Shown here in pieces: positions 19,051 to 28,974 of a stretch of DNA of 64,000 nucleotides. The stretch comes from Neobacillus bataviensis LMG 21833 (GTDB lineage Bacteria; Bacillota; Bacilli; Bacillales; Cytobacillaceae), in contig NZ_AJLS01000056.1 in the NCBI RefSeq assembly GCF_000307875.1, positions 1 through 64,000 of the forward strand, given 5' to 3'. A program made the translations under genes and the position numbers. Below the pieces are notes generated by a model. The model ran no database searches. It worked only from the letters and a program-made list of their open reading frames with translations, and was not told where the DNA came from. Numbering within the stretch: the stretch's first letter is position 1; each line of letters begins with the position of its first letter.

Positions 19051-20422
19051 TTTTATTCCCCCCAACCGATATTGCCGGATCCTGCAGATAAACTGCTTCC
19101 ATTGCTTCCTCAAGAATTTGTAATCCTTCCTCAAGCTGGTCGTCTGTGATGGTTAATGGCATAAGGAGGCGGATGACATTGCTGTATAGCCCGGCACTAA
19201 GTAACATAAGACCACGCTCTCCCGCTGCTTTTACAATTTTTCCAACTGCTTCTTTATCAGGTGTTTTCAACTGTCTGTCTTTGACGATTTCCATCGCACA
19301 CATTGCCCCAAGACCGCGCACATCTCCAATTCCCTCGAAGCGCTCTGCAAGGAGCTGCATTTTTTCAAGTACTCGCTCTCCGATTTTTTCAGCCCGTGCA
19401 TTCAGGTTTTCACTTTCAATGATATCTAAAACTGTTAACGCGGCACGGCAGCCAAGCGGACTTCCGGAATAGGTTCCACCGATTTCACCAACTGCAGCCG
19501 CATTCATAATTTCTGCTCGGCCAATGACGCCGCTGATTGGAACCCCAGCCCCCATTGATTTTGAAATGGTTAGTAAATCAGGGACAACATCAAAGTGATC
19601 GATGGCAAAATACTTCCCTGTCCGGGCGAATCCAGTTTGGATTTCATCGGCTACGAATAGAATTCCATATTGTGTGCAGATTTCCCTAACTCGTTTAACA
19701 AAGGCGGTGTCAGGCACGATAAATCCGCCTTCCCCTTGAACGGGCTCCATCACGACCGCGGCAATCGTCTCGGGAGCTACTTCTGCAAGAAGGAATTGTT
19801 CGAATTGCTCGATGATCATTTCGCTGTATTGCTGTTCACTCATTCCATCTGGGCGGCGATATACATATGGATATGGTGCTTTGTAAACCTCCGGAGCGAA
19901 TGGACCGAATCCAAATTTATACGGCTTGACCTTACTTGTCATCGTCATTGTCATTAACGTCCTGCCATGGAAGCCCCTTGTAAAGGCGACAATCCCTTGG
20001 CGCCCAGTGTATTTTCTGGCAATTTTCACGGCATTTTCAACAGCTTCCGCACCACTGTTAAAAAAAGCAGCCTGCTTATCGAAATCCCCAGGGGCAAGCT
20101 CGCAAAGCCGCTCGGCCAATGTAATATATGATTCATACATCATCACATTAAAGCCTGTGTGGATAAATTGGCTTGCTTGTTCTTGTAGAGCTCTAACCAC
20201 TCTTGGATGGGAGTGACCAACATTTAATGTTCCAATAGCACCAGCAAAATCAAGATAATGATTACCGTCCACATCTTCGACCAATGCTCCTTGTGCTTTT
20301 TTTACAAAAGATTGGCAGTTATTACTGATTCCTTTAGGGACAAATTTATTTCTTCGCTCCAATATTTCCCTCGATTTGGGCCCGGGTATCTCTGTTTGGA
20401 GCTTAACATACTTCTTTTTCAC
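19037..20422 (-). CDS. gabT: 4-aminobutyrate aminotransferase
   Basis: Class III PLP aminotransferase converting GABA and 2-oxoglutarate to succinate semialdehyde and glutamate. Features: FFNSGAEAVENAVKIAR, GFHGRT, EPVQGEGGF, ADEIQTGFARTG and the PLP lysine in TISKSMGAGVP. The longest frame begins with an ATG at 20455, but the GTG at 20422 has AAAGGGGGGAG 7 nt upstream and gives a normal length (461 aa). It lies between patA and gabD in one leftward operon. Confidence 0.92.
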   Translation of the reverse strand: MKKKYVKLQTEIPGPKSREILERRNKFVPKGISNNCQSFVKKAQGALVEDVDGNHYLDFAGAIGTLNVGHSHPRVVRALQEQASQFIHTGFNVMMYESYITLAERLCELAPGDFDKQAAFFNSGAEAVENAVKIARKYTGRQGIVAFTRGFHGRTLMTMTMTSKVKPYKFGFGPFAPEVYKAPYPYVYRRPDGMSEQQYSEMIIEQFEQFLLAEVAPETIAAVVMEPVQGEGGFIVPDTAFVKRVREICTQYGILFVADEIQTGFARTGKYFAIDHFDVVPDLLTISKSMGAGVPISGVIGRAEIMNAAAVGEIGGTYSGSPLGCRAALTVLDIIESENLNARAEKIGERVLEKMQLLAERFEGIGDVRGLGAMCAMEIVKDRQLKTPDKEAVGKIVKAAGERGLMLLSAGLYSNVIRLLMPLTITDDQLEEGLQILEEAMEAVYLQDPAISVGGNKNGCH

Positions 20423-20475
20423 TTCCGTGCTCCCCCCTTTTTTAAAACGGCTCATTGCAATCCTATAAAATATAT

Positions 20476-21843
<1,368 letters not shown>

Positions 21844-21872
21844 TTACCTCCTATTGAAATTTGATAATTATT

Positions 21873-21907
21873 AAGCTGCAGCGCCCCTGATCAAGGCGCT
21901 TCCGCTT
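21873..21907. repeat. Dispersed palindromic GC-rich repeat, copy 2
   Basis: GCTGCAGCGCCCCTGATCAAGGCGCTTCCGCTTTT region. Leftward reading gives arms AAGCGGAAGCGCC and GGCGCTGCAGCTT that pair at 11 of 13 positions. It abuts the stop codon of the aldehyde dehydrogenase gene, as copy 1 abuts the stop at 71. It may form an attenuating or stabilising hairpin inside the operon. Confidence 0.6.
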
Positions 21908-23401
21908 TTAATTCGAAAACCAGCCTACGGGCTCAACTTGCAAATTAATGTTAATCTGTTTAATCTCCTGGAATTCCTCAAGGCCAAATGTTCCAAGACT
22001 GCGGCCAATACCGCTTTGTTTATAGCCGCCCCACGGAGCTTCGTTATAAGTAGGATGATAGGAATTCACCCAGGTAATCCCGGCACGAAGTTTTTTAATA
22101 ACCCGCAGCCCTTTTGCACCATCTTTTGTAAAAACAGCTGCGGCCAATCCATAAACAGTACCGTTTGCTAGCTTTAGACCTTCCGCTTCATCCTTAAACT
22201 TCTGAATGACGACAACCGGTCCGAAGATTTCCTCCTGCACGATTCTCATTTCCTGCTTCACATCAATGAAAACGGTCGGCTCAACAAAGTAACCCTTATC
22301 CAAACCATCACGAATGATTCGATTTCCACCGCAAGCAATTGTCGCGCCTTCCTGTTTTCCAAGTTCAATATAATGAAGTACTTTTTCCAAATGCTGTTCG
22401 CTTACAAGCGGGCCCATTTCCGTAGTATCATCCTGACCAGGTCCAACCTGAATTTTCTTCGCTCGCTCGACAAAACGCTCAACAAATTGATCATAAATAC
22501 TCTCTTCAACAAGAATTCTCGATCCGGCTGAACATACTTGACCTGCACCGGCATAAATGCCAAACAAAGCATAATCGACAGCGGTTTCAAAATCAGCATC
22601 TGCAAAAATAATATTCGGTGATTTACCGCCTAATTCGAGCGACACTTTTTTCATCGTATCGGCAGCCGTTTTCATGATATGTTTACCTGTTTTCGTACCG
22701 CCAGTAAACGAGACCATATCGACTTCCGGATGGGAAGCGATTTCATTTCCAACCACTGGACCAGCACCCATCACCATATTGGCGACACCTTTTGGTAAGC
22801 CTACTTCTTCAAAAATTTCAAACAGCTTTTTCGGTGTAATGGGTGTTACCTCAGATGGTTTATATACAATCGTATTTCCCGCTGCAAGTGCCGGAGCGAT
22901 TTTCCAAACACTCATTAACAATGGATAGTTCCAAGGAACAATTAACCCGCAAACTCCGACAGGCTCGCGTACAACCATGGCTTGCATGGGGTCGGCAACA
23001 TGATAGGTCTGGCCATCAGGCGCCGTAATCAATCCTGCATAATAGCGGAAACATGCGGCTGCGTCAGCAACATCAAAGCCTGCCTCCCTTAACGGCTTCC
23101 CATTATCCATTGTTTCAAGTTCGGTTAACTCAGTAGCATATTCATCAATTTTGTCAGCGATTTTTAATAAATAGGACGCTCTTTCCTGAGCGGAAATACC
23201 GGACCAAACTCCTTCTTCAAACGCTTTACGTGCCGCAAAAATGGCTTCGCGGGCATCTGCGACTGTTCCTTCAGGGGCATAGGAAATCACTTCACCATTT
23301 GCAGGATTTATCACCGGGCGTGTTTCTTGATTTTCAGCATCTTTCCACTCACCATCAATAAACATCTTTAGGTTGACCATACGGTTTTTAACTTCGACCA
23401 T
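21908..23401 (-). CDS. Aldehyde dehydrogenase (probable 4-aminobutyraldehyde dehydrogenase)
   Basis: NAD-dependent aldehyde dehydrogenase of 497 aa, of the betaine/aminobutyraldehyde type. Catalytic Cys in GAGQVCSAGSR, Glu in SLELGGKSPN, nucleotide loop FTGGTKTGK. It lies 70 nt upstream of patA and directly downstream of a sigma-54 promoter, so oxidation of the PatA product 4-aminobutanal to GABA is the most likely role. Betaine aldehyde or other omega-amino aldehydes are alternatives. AAAGGAGGAATTAAAA precedes the ATG. Confidence 0.88.
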   Translation of the reverse strand: MVEVKNRMVNLKMFIDGEWKDAENQETRPVINPANGEVISYAPEGTVADAREAIFAARKAFEEGVWSGISAQERASYLLKIADKIDEYATELTELETMDNGKPLREAGFDVADAAACFRYYAGLITAPDGQTYHVADPMQAMVVREPVGVCGLIVPWNYPLLMSVWKIAPALAAGNTIVYKPSEVTPITPKKLFEIFEEVGLPKGVANMVMGAGPVVGNEIASHPEVDMVSFTGGTKTGKHIMKTAADTMKKVSLELGGKSPNIIFADADFETAVDYALFGIYAGAGQVCSAGSRILVEESIYDQFVERFVERAKKIQVGPGQDDTTEMGPLVSEQHLEKVLHYIELGKQEGATIACGGNRIIRDGLDKGYFVEPTVFIDVKQEMRIVQEEIFGPVVVIQKFKDEAEGLKLANGTVYGLAAAVFTKDGAKGLRVIKKLRAGITWVNSYHPTYNEAPWGGYKQSGIGRSLGTFGLEEFQEIKQININLQVEPVGWFSN

Positions 23402-23440
23402 TTTTAATTCCTCCTTTGTTCACCCTCACCTACTATTGTT

Positions 23441-23456
23441 GCAAGAAGCGTGCCAA
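23441..23456 (-). promoter_or_regulatory. Sigma-54 (-24/-12) promoter of the aldehyde dehydrogenase-patA-gabT-gabD operon
   Basis: Leftward reading gives TTGGCAC-GCTTC-TTGC, a perfect match to TGGCAC-N5-TTGC with GG and GC at the required spacing, 40 bp upstream of the start codon. The gene upstream encodes a sigma-54 activator with an intact GAFTGA motif. Confidence 0.93.
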
Positions 23457-23516
23457 CACTTAAAAGCAAGGAAAATAGCATCCTTTGAAAAATATCCAAT
23501 CGAAGCTATTCAATTT

Positions 23517-23543
23517 TGCATAACTCTATTTCAATGTGCATAA
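23517..23543 (-). promoter_or_regulatory. Paired TTATGCA motifs (candidate enhancer sites)
   Basis: Two TGCATAA copies on the + strand (23517 and 23537, start to start 20 bp), 60-90 bp upstream of the sigma-54 promoter. The same pair occurs upstream of the puuP sigma-54 promoter. These are probable binding sites for the activator encoded next to them. Confidence 0.6.
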
Positions 23544-23548
23544 ACAGG

Positions 23549-23578
23549 AAAAAGCTGTCTCAATAAGTCTGAAACAGC
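23549..23578 (-). terminator. Terminator of the sigma-54 activator gene
   Basis: Leftward GCTGTTTC...GAGACAGC stem followed by TTTTTCC, right after the activator stop and just upstream of the enhancer motifs of the next operon. Confidence 0.75.
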
Positions 23579-23584
23579 AGTGAA

Positions 23585-25708
23585 TTACAATGTGGACATG
23601 TTTTCAAGTTTAATATTTTTCTCTGCCAATATTTTTTGATATTTTCTGCTGACGGATGATTGGCTGATACCTAGGGCTTTTGCCGCCTTTGTCGTGGTTT
23701 TGTATTGGTTCATCGCCATGATAATTAGCTGTTCCTCGACATGATCGATAGCATCCTGCAGAGGAATCACGCGGGTAATCACAGGCTTCATTTTTTTATG
23801 TTCATAGCCTAATGATAAAAATTGACTTACAAACTCGGCATCGATTGCCGGATGATCTGCGGTCACTACTAATCTTTCAATAATGTTTTGCAGTTCTCTT
23901 ACATTACCGGGCCATGAATAAAATTCAAGCACATTAATGGCATCTGGTGTTAAATGATAATTTCGGTCGTATTTTTCATTCAGCTGCTGAAGGAAATGGA
24001 AGGCCAAGAGGGAAATGTCCTCCGTCCGCTCTCTTAATGCCGGGATATGAATGGGAATGACATTTAGACGATAATATAAATCCTCGCGAAATTTACCTTC
24101 CTCCACCATTTTCGCTAAATTTTTATTTGTGGCCGCGATGATTTGTACATTTACTTTCATCGAGAGTGTACTCCCCACAGGGATGAACTCCTGTTCCTGA
24201 AGGACGCGCAGCAGTTTTACTTGCAAGTGGACAGGCATTTCTCCGATTTCATCAAGAAACAGAATACCGCCATCCGCTTGTTTGAAATAACCGTCTTTAC
24301 CATTTTTATCAGCACCTGTAAAAGCGCCCTTCGCATAGCCAAACAGTTCACTTTCAAGCAGATTCTCCGGAATGGCGCCGCAGTTCAATTTCAAGAACGG
24401 CTTTTGGTAACGCTTACCTAATTGGTGAATAGCTTGGGCAATTACTTCTTTTCCGACCCCTGATTCCCCGTGTAGCAGGACTGTCGATGAAAAATCAGCA
24501 ATCTTCTTTACTTGATTCATGATTTTTTCCATTTTAGGACTGCAATAAATCAATTTTTTCAAAAAGCGATCTTTACTTTTAAAATCATCTAATTCTTTTC
24601 GATATTGTTCTGATATTTTCCGCATTTCCTGCAGTTCGCTTTTTAGCCGCGTTGTTTCGGTAATATCGCGAGAGGCAATAATAATCCGATCGAGTTCATT
24701 TTTTTCATTAAACACAGGATTGCCAACAGCCAGAATTTTTCTGCCGTTATGTGTTTCTTGGACAACGGAAACCTTTTTCTTTTTCTCCATGACAAGCCTT
24801 GTGACAGATGGAGTAAACAGGCCGCGGTCTTCCAGTTCAAGAATGTTTTTTCCAATCAGTTCTTTTAAATCCACATTCCAAAAATCTTGAATGATGTTTT
24901 CGCTGAATCTGATCAATTCCCCTTTCGCATTCACCACGAGAATTTCATCATAAATGCTTGAGAGAATGGCGTTTAAATCTTTATTCAAATCCTTAATATA
25001 TTCAATTTCAAGCGCCATTTCCTCAACCATCGGTATATCCTGAACAACGATGATAATCCCGTCCACTTCGTTATCGTAGTTCAAAATCGGACTATAGTCG
25101 ACGAGAACGCCCATTTCATTTGTGATTTCAAGATGGTTGAGCAGCGTCTTTCCGGTTTTAAACACCTTGTTAATGTGAGAGCTGCTAAAAATATTTCCGG
25201 CAGGTAAGTTCAACACCTTCTCTGCCTTCGATTTAATCATTTTTAATCCGGCCTCATTGCAATTAATGATCCGTTTTTCTTTATCTAAAATAAAAATCCC
25301 CATCGGAATTGAGGTCAACATGATTTTAAGCAAGTCGACACTTTTATTTTCCTGTTTAAACAGTTCTGCCAGTACATCTTCTCTTCGAATGTAACCCGAA
25401 GGATTTCCATCCTCACCCTTAATAATGGCAAATGGTTCACCGATAATTTGAAACAAAACAGGCAAGGAAATATGTTCACTTAAATGACAGATACTTTCAA
25501 GCGGTTTGGCATGTTCAAGCAGGAGTTCAACTGATAATGCCTCTTTTTCAAGCTTTCCAACCACCACATAGGCAAATAAGTGATTTTCTTTTTTTAAAAA
25601 TAAAAAGGGTTCTTTAAGGTTACTTAAGGTCGAGCGAAATCGTTCATTACTTCCTTCAACTGCCACTGAAATAATCGGCTTCACTTTTTCTTTTGCCACA
25701 GAAAACAT
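23585..25708 (-). CDS. Sigma-54-dependent activator with PAS domains
   Basis: Bacterial enhancer-binding protein, about 707 aa. An N-terminal sensor segment of unclear fold (1-125) is followed by two PAS-like domains (about 130-240 and 250-370), a short coiled coil, and an AAA+ domain with Walker A GESGVGKE (413-420), the sigma-54 contact motif GAFTGA (about 460) and Walker B GGILFLDEIGE. A C-terminal Fis/TyrR-type helix-turn-helix TTKAAKALGISQSSVSR follows. The longest frame begins 33 codons earlier; ATG 25708 has AAGGGGGAAG and was chosen. The cluster points to putrescine or a downstream metabolite as inducer (inferred). Confidence 0.93.
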   Translation of the reverse strand: MFSVAKEKVKPIISVAVEGSNERFRSTLSNLKEPFLFLKKENHLFAYVVVGKLEKEALSVELLLEHAKPLESICHLSEHISLPVLFQIIGEPFAIIKGEDGNPSGYIRREDVLAELFKQENKSVDLLKIMLTSIPMGIFILDKEKRIINCNEAGLKMIKSKAEKVLNLPAGNIFSSSHINKVFKTGKTLLNHLEITNEMGVLVDYSPILNYDNEVDGIIIVVQDIPMVEEMALEIEYIKDLNKDLNAILSSIYDEILVVNAKGELIRFSENIIQDFWNVDLKELIGKNILELEDRGLFTPSVTRLVMEKKKKVSVVQETHNGRKILAVGNPVFNEKNELDRIIIASRDITETTRLKSELQEMRKISEQYRKELDDFKSKDRFLKKLIYCSPKMEKIMNQVKKIADFSSTVLLHGESGVGKEVIAQAIHQLGKRYQKPFLKLNCGAIPENLLESELFGYAKGAFTGADKNGKDGYFKQADGGILFLDEIGEMPVHLQVKLLRVLQEQEFIPVGSTLSMKVNVQIIAATNKNLAKMVEEGKFREDLYYRLNVIPIHIPALRERTEDISLLAFHFLQQLNEKYDRNYHLTPDAINVLEFYSWPGNVRELQNIIERLVVTADHPAIDAEFVSQFLSLGYEHKKMKPVITRVIPLQDAIDHVEEQLIIMAMNQYKTTTKAAKALGISQSSVSRKYQKILAEKNIKLENMSTL

Positions 25709-25785
25709 CGTTACTTCCCCCTTAAACCTTGTCAATCTAATACTACCACTTAGTTCAGAATTTTTAAAATAATATCCATAAAAAG

Positions 25786-25812
25786 AAGATGTGAGGAGGA
25801 GCCCCACATCTT
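25786..25812 (-). terminator. Terminator of the small lipoyl-like gene
   Basis: AAGATGTG / CACATCTT stem; leftward reading continues CTTTTTATGG. It overlaps the stop codon of the 82-aa gene and separates it from the activator gene. Confidence 0.75.
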
Positions 25813-26059
25813 AACCACTTCCGGTGATAAACATATCTTCCTTAACATAAGCAAGTACCATTCCGGGAATAACATCGTCCCCCTCCTGAACTTCTAGTGA
25901 TTCAACCTCCCCACTGACACTTGATTGAATGAATTCTTGTTTGCCATCTCTAGTTTTGAGCACAAACAATGACTCCAATTCACAAAATCTTGATTCTCTT
26001 TTTACTGAAATCCTTTCGACCTTGCCATAGCACGGGCTAAGTACCACACCGAAATACAT
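25811..26059 (-). CDS. Small lipoyl/biotinyl-like protein, function unknown
   Basis: 82 aa; not a recognised named family. The pattern SPCYGKVERISV ... SSVSGEVESLEVQEGDDVIPGMVLAYV resembles the paired beta-hammerhead of biotinyl/lipoyl domains. A Lys in RDGKQEF sits near the position of the modified lysine, but EAMKM-like or ETDKA-like context is missing. The longest frame starts at 26074, but that ATG lies within the GGAGG ribosome binding site; ATG 26059 was chosen. It has its own sigma-54 promoter and terminator between puuP and the activator gene, so it belongs to the putrescine regulon. Confidence 0.7.
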   Translation of the reverse strand: MYFGVVLSPCYGKVERISVKRESRFCELESLFVLKTRDGKQEFIQSSVSGEVESLEVQEGDDVIPGMVLAYVKEDMFITGSG

Positions 26060-26153
26060 CGAGACTACCTCCAATTTAGTATTGCTCCTGAAACGGTTAG
26101 CGATTCGACCGCCATTCTTAACACCTTATTTTGTATTGTTATTAATGATAGTA

Positions 26154-26168
26154 GCAATTTCCATGCCA
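26154..26168 (-). promoter_or_regulatory. Sigma-54 promoter of the 82-aa lipoyl-like gene
   Basis: Leftward reading TTGGCAT-GGAAA-TTGC matches the -24/-12 consensus with one change in the -24 box. It lies about 95 bp upstream of the start codon. Confidence 0.85.
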
Positions 26169-26260
26169 ACTTGTGAAAGGCTGGTGGAGGCAGGTTTAAT
26201 GATGTGATTTTTAATAAAGGAATGTAAGCATTATGAAAAAATGATTGAACTATTCATATT

Positions 26261-26267
26261 TGCATAA
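26261..26267 (-). promoter_or_regulatory. TTATGCA motif (candidate enhancer site)
   Basis: One exact TGCATAA on the + strand, about 95 bp upstream of the sigma-54 promoter at 26154-26168, the same relative place as the paired motifs at the two other sigma-54 promoters. A second copy is only weakly suggested (CATA at about 26281). Confidence 0.45.
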
Positions 26268-26285
26268 TACACACTAAACCATACA

Positions 26286-26310
26286 AAAAGCCAGGCGAGT
26301 AGCCTGGCTC
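26286..26310 (-). terminator. Terminator of the putrescine permease gene
   Basis: Leftward AGCCAGG-CTACTCG-CCTGGCT followed by TTTTTG, 17 nt after the permease stop. Confidence 0.92.
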
Positions 26311-26326
26311 TGGTAACTTTCCCTAT

Positions 26327-27679
26327 CTAAAGTGAAGAAGTTCTCTCCGCGTCATCAATATTTAAATCGGCAATTTTAATTGTAAAGAATCTTGTTTGGA
26401 AAATCATATAAACAACACCGATTACAATCCAAACGATCCCCCCCATAAGGGCATCGGCTTGGAGGTTATACCACAAAATTCCTGTTAAGCCCGCACCAAG
26501 GATCGGCATGACAAGATAGGAGAATATGTCCTTTCCTGTTTTGTACTTTTTTAAGTGGAAGACGAAATGAGCGATGACAGATAGGTTAACAAATGTAAAC
26601 GCAATTAGAGCGCCAAAGTTAATAAACGAAGAAATTAACTCAAGGCTTGGAGCAATAGCAAGCAGAGACACTACCCCAACAAGAACGACGTTAAAAACCG
26701 GTGTCCGAAATTTGGGATGGACATAACCGAAAGTCTTTTTCGGAAGGACACCGTTTCGGCCCATTACGTACAAAAGCCGTGATACACTTGCATGTGAGGC
26801 AAGTCCAGAAGCCACCGTTGCCGCAAACGCACCAGAGAGGAAAATCAGTTTAAAGATGGTACCGCCAACAAACAAGCCAATTTCCGGCAGCGTATCATCC
26901 GTTACCTTAAAACCTGAAATATCCGGAAATAAAGCTTGAGCAAAATAGCTGCAAATGAAGAAGATGGCACCGCCAATAAAAACCGTCAACATAATTGCTT
27001 TCGGCATTATTTTACTATCAATCGCTTCTTCCGCATACATCGTGACGGCATCAAAACCGATAAACGAGAAACAAACCACTGTTGCCCCTGTTAAAATAGC
27101 ACCAAGGTGGACGTTGGAATGGAAAATCGGTTCCGTTGTGAAAATGGTTCCTTGTCCCATTCCTTTTGAAAGCTGGAGGAAGGCAAGGACAATAAAAGCT
27201 GCAATAAGAACTACTTCAAAGATAACAAGCAATGAATTTAAACTGGACGTTTTCCCCATACTCCAGGCATTTATGGCCGTGACAGCGGCTACATAACCTA
27301 CGACCCAAATCCATGCCGGAACATTCGGAAATACCGATACCATATAAATACGAATAATTAAGGCATTTACCATCGGAAGTAAAATATAATCAAGCAGCGC
27401 TGCCCAACCGACAATGAAACCAAGATGGGGGCTCATCGTTTCCCTTGTATAGGTGTAGGCTGATCCTGCGCTCGGAAATACCTGCACCATTTTTCCATAA
27501 CTAATCGCCGTAAACAACATCACGACCAGTGCCGCCAGATACGCAAGCGGTACCACACCATTTGTTTCTTTAGACACGATTCCAAATGTATCAAACACAA
27601 TCGTTGGTGTCATATATCCTAATCCAAGCATAACGATTGCCCAGAGTCCAAGTGAACGTTTAAGAGTAGTATTCTCCAA
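26327..27679 (-). CDS. puuP: APC-family putrescine importer (PuuP-like)
   Basis: Amino acid/polyamine permease with about 12 membrane helices. It shares ordered stretches with E. coli PuuP (from memory): LGYMTPTIVFDTFGIVS, VLFTAISYGK-like, AGSAYTYT, GATVVCFSFIGFDAVT, ASGLASHASVSRLLYVMGR and FGYVHPKFRTPVFNV. The open frame starts at 27724 without a ribosome binding site; TTG 27679, with AAAGGAGAG about 11 nt upstream, gives 450 aa and was preferred. It has its own sigma-54 promoter. Uptake of putrescine would feed PatA; GABA or another amine is an alternative substrate. Confidence 0.88.
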   Translation of the reverse strand: MENTTLKRSLGLWAIVMLGLGYMTPTIVFDTFGIVSKETNGVVPLAYLAALVVMLFTAISYGKMVQVFPSAGSAYTYTRETMSPHLGFIVGWAALLDYILLPMVNALIIRIYMVSVFPNVPAWIWVVGYVAAVTAINAWSMGKTSSLNSLLVIFEVVLIAAFIVLAFLQLSKGMGQGTIFTTEPIFHSNVHLGAILTGATVVCFSFIGFDAVTMYAEEAIDSKIMPKAIMLTVFIGGAIFFICSYFAQALFPDISGFKVTDDTLPEIGLFVGGTIFKLIFLSGAFAATVASGLASHASVSRLLYVMGRNGVLPKKTFGYVHPKFRTPVFNVVLVGVVSLLAIAPSLELISSFINFGALIAFTFVNLSVIAHFVFHLKKYKTGKDIFSYLVMPILGAGLTGILWYNLQADALMGGIVWIVIGVVYMIFQTRFFTIKIADLNIDDAERTSSL

Positions 27680-27725
27680 TTTAATCAACTCTCCTTTGCC
27701 ACTATATTCGTTTATCAGCTCCAAT

Positions 27726-27739
27726 TGAAAGCACTTACA
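27726..27739. promoter_or_regulatory. Candidate cre (CcpA) site in the puuP leader
   Basis: TGAAAGCACTTACA matches the cre consensus TGWAANCGNTNWCA at 13 of 14 positions. It lies downstream of the sigma-54 promoter and upstream of the puuP start, a place where CcpA could block elongation during growth on good carbon sources. Confidence 0.5.
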
Positions 27740-27826
27740 TTCCTTTAATCATTTAATGAATTATCGTATCTTTGCAGGAATTCCTCCTTTCATTTTTAAA
27801 GCGGAGTTTAATTATTTTAAATAGTT

Positions 27827-27841
27827 GCAATTTTCATACCA
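27827..27841 (-). promoter_or_regulatory. Sigma-54 promoter of puuP
   Basis: Leftward reading TTGGTAT-GAAAA-TTGC keeps the essential GG and GC with N10 between them. It lies about 150 bp upstream of the preferred start. Confidence 0.82.
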
Positions 27842-27917
27842 ATTTATATTTATTTCTTCAAACAGCGTTATCAGTACTTCTAGTTAATCTTTAAAGGAGT
27901 TAATTTTATGAGAATAT

Positions 27918-27943
27918 GCATAAGCTAGTCAGAATTGCATAAA
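27918..27943 (-). promoter_or_regulatory. Paired TTATGCA motifs upstream of puuP (candidate enhancer)
   Basis: TGCATAA at 27918 and 27937 (19 bp apart), 77-102 bp upstream of the sigma-54 promoter. Leftward reading gives GTTTATGCA-N12-TTATGCA, almost the same as GTTTATGCA-N13-TTATGCA at 23517-23545. Confidence 0.6.
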
Positions 27944-28005
27944 CTTCACCCAATAAAAAAACTTGCTGTTGACAAGGGGTAGCATCAAGTGCAGCTCCAT
28001 GAACG

Positions 28006-28050
28006 AAAAAAAGCAGTGAGATTCCATTTTTAGGAATTCACTGCTTTTTT
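28006..28050 (-). terminator. Terminator of the cell wall hydrolase gene
   Basis: AAAAAAGCAGTGA / TCACTGC arms; leftward reading ends in seven T, 45 nt after the hydrolase stop. Confidence 0.88.
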
Positions 28051-28095
28051 GTTTAAAAATTTCATTTTTTGAAAAGCTATAATATGAAGTGAAAA

Positions 28096-28698
28096 TTATC
28101 TTGCAAAACGGTGGTTACCGATTGTTACGGTTACTTTACGTGAAGTAATCCACTGGCTGGAAGATGTTTTTGGATTATAAAAAAATAATGAACCATTACC
28201 TTGTCCTCTGAATGCTAATGCCTCATTAACTGCCTGCTTAGAAGCTGCATCTGCAGGTTGATTGATCTGACCATTTTCTACTGGAGTAAATGCATAATGA
28301 CCGTTTGCTATTTGATTTATAACCCCACTGATAGAATTCGGGAATTCGGGACTTGCAACTCGGTTCAAAATAACTGTTGCTACAGCTACTTTCCCGGCAT
28401 AAGGTTCGCCAACTGCCTCGGCATGAACAAGACGCGCCATTAAATCCTTTTCTGCTGCTGTAACAGTAGAATTTGGGATTACTAGATTTTGACCAATATT
28501 AAGGGCACTGCTTGTTGCATTGTTTGCTTCCATTAAACTATTAACCGGAACGCCAAAGTTGGTTGCGATTTTCCAATAGGTTTCACCCGATTGCACTTTA
28601 TGAGTAGTTGTAGCAGCTTCAGTTATACCATTTAAAGTAAATGCTGACATTGATAGAATCATTCCCGTTGCAATCACTAGTTTTTTTAGTTTATTCAT
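28096..28698 (-). CDS. Secreted LysM cell wall hydrolase (SleB/CwlJ catalytic type)
   Basis: 200 aa. A signal peptide (MNKLKKLVIATGMILSMSAF, cleavage near TEAA, about 28) is followed by one LysM domain (about 32-76, HKVQSGETYWKIATNFGVP) and a Hydrolase_2 domain (about 85-200). The likely catalytic region is MARLVHAEAVGEPYAGKVAVA, with the Glu in AEA. SleB/CwlJ relatives act on spore cortex, while YkvT-like members with LysM domains act on vegetative wall; which applies here cannot be told. GGAGGTCATAAA precedes the ATG. It stands alone between two terminator-rich regions. Confidence 0.88.
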   Translation of the reverse strand: MNKLKKLVIATGMILSMSAFTLNGITEAATTTHKVQSGETYWKIATNFGVPVNSLMEANNATSSALNIGQNLVIPNSTVTAAEKDLMARLVHAEAVGEPYAGKVAVATVILNRVASPEFPNSISGVINQIANGHYAFTPVENGQINQPADAASKQAVNEALAFRGQGNGSLFFYNPKTSSSQWITSRKVTVTIGNHRFAR

Positions 28699-28928
28699 TT
28701 TATGACCTCCAAAATGTAGTGTGCCGTTTCTCTACTAATAAGGCTAACAGTTGTTACATTCTTATTCATCGTCCAAAAGTTGGTAATGAAGCTTTAACTA
28801 TAATGAACCCCGTCATAAATGCCTTTCTCTACAAAATGGAATGATCAACCAATCTATTATTATTTCCTATTAATCCCTTCGGTGGATAGTTAAGGCTCCA
28901 TTATTACATGACGTAGCACGCTTGTAAC

Positions 28929-28959
28929 AAAAGGCCAACAGCGAATTTGTTGGCCTTTT
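28929..28959. terminator. Terminator-like hairpin without an adjacent 3' end
   Basis: Perfect 12-bp stem AAAAGGCCAACA / TGTTGGCCTTTT with A and T tails. It lies between the starts of two divergent genes, so no known gene ends here. The 28699-28928 stretch upstream holds the hydrolase promoter region but no gene I can support. Confidence 0.6.
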
Positions 28960-28974
28960 CTGATGGCGTTTTAT

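Noticed and set aside
19051..19134. 28-codon N-terminal extension of gabD
   Set aside because: It lies in the gabT coding region and lacks a ribosome binding site; the ATG at 19050 has a good one.
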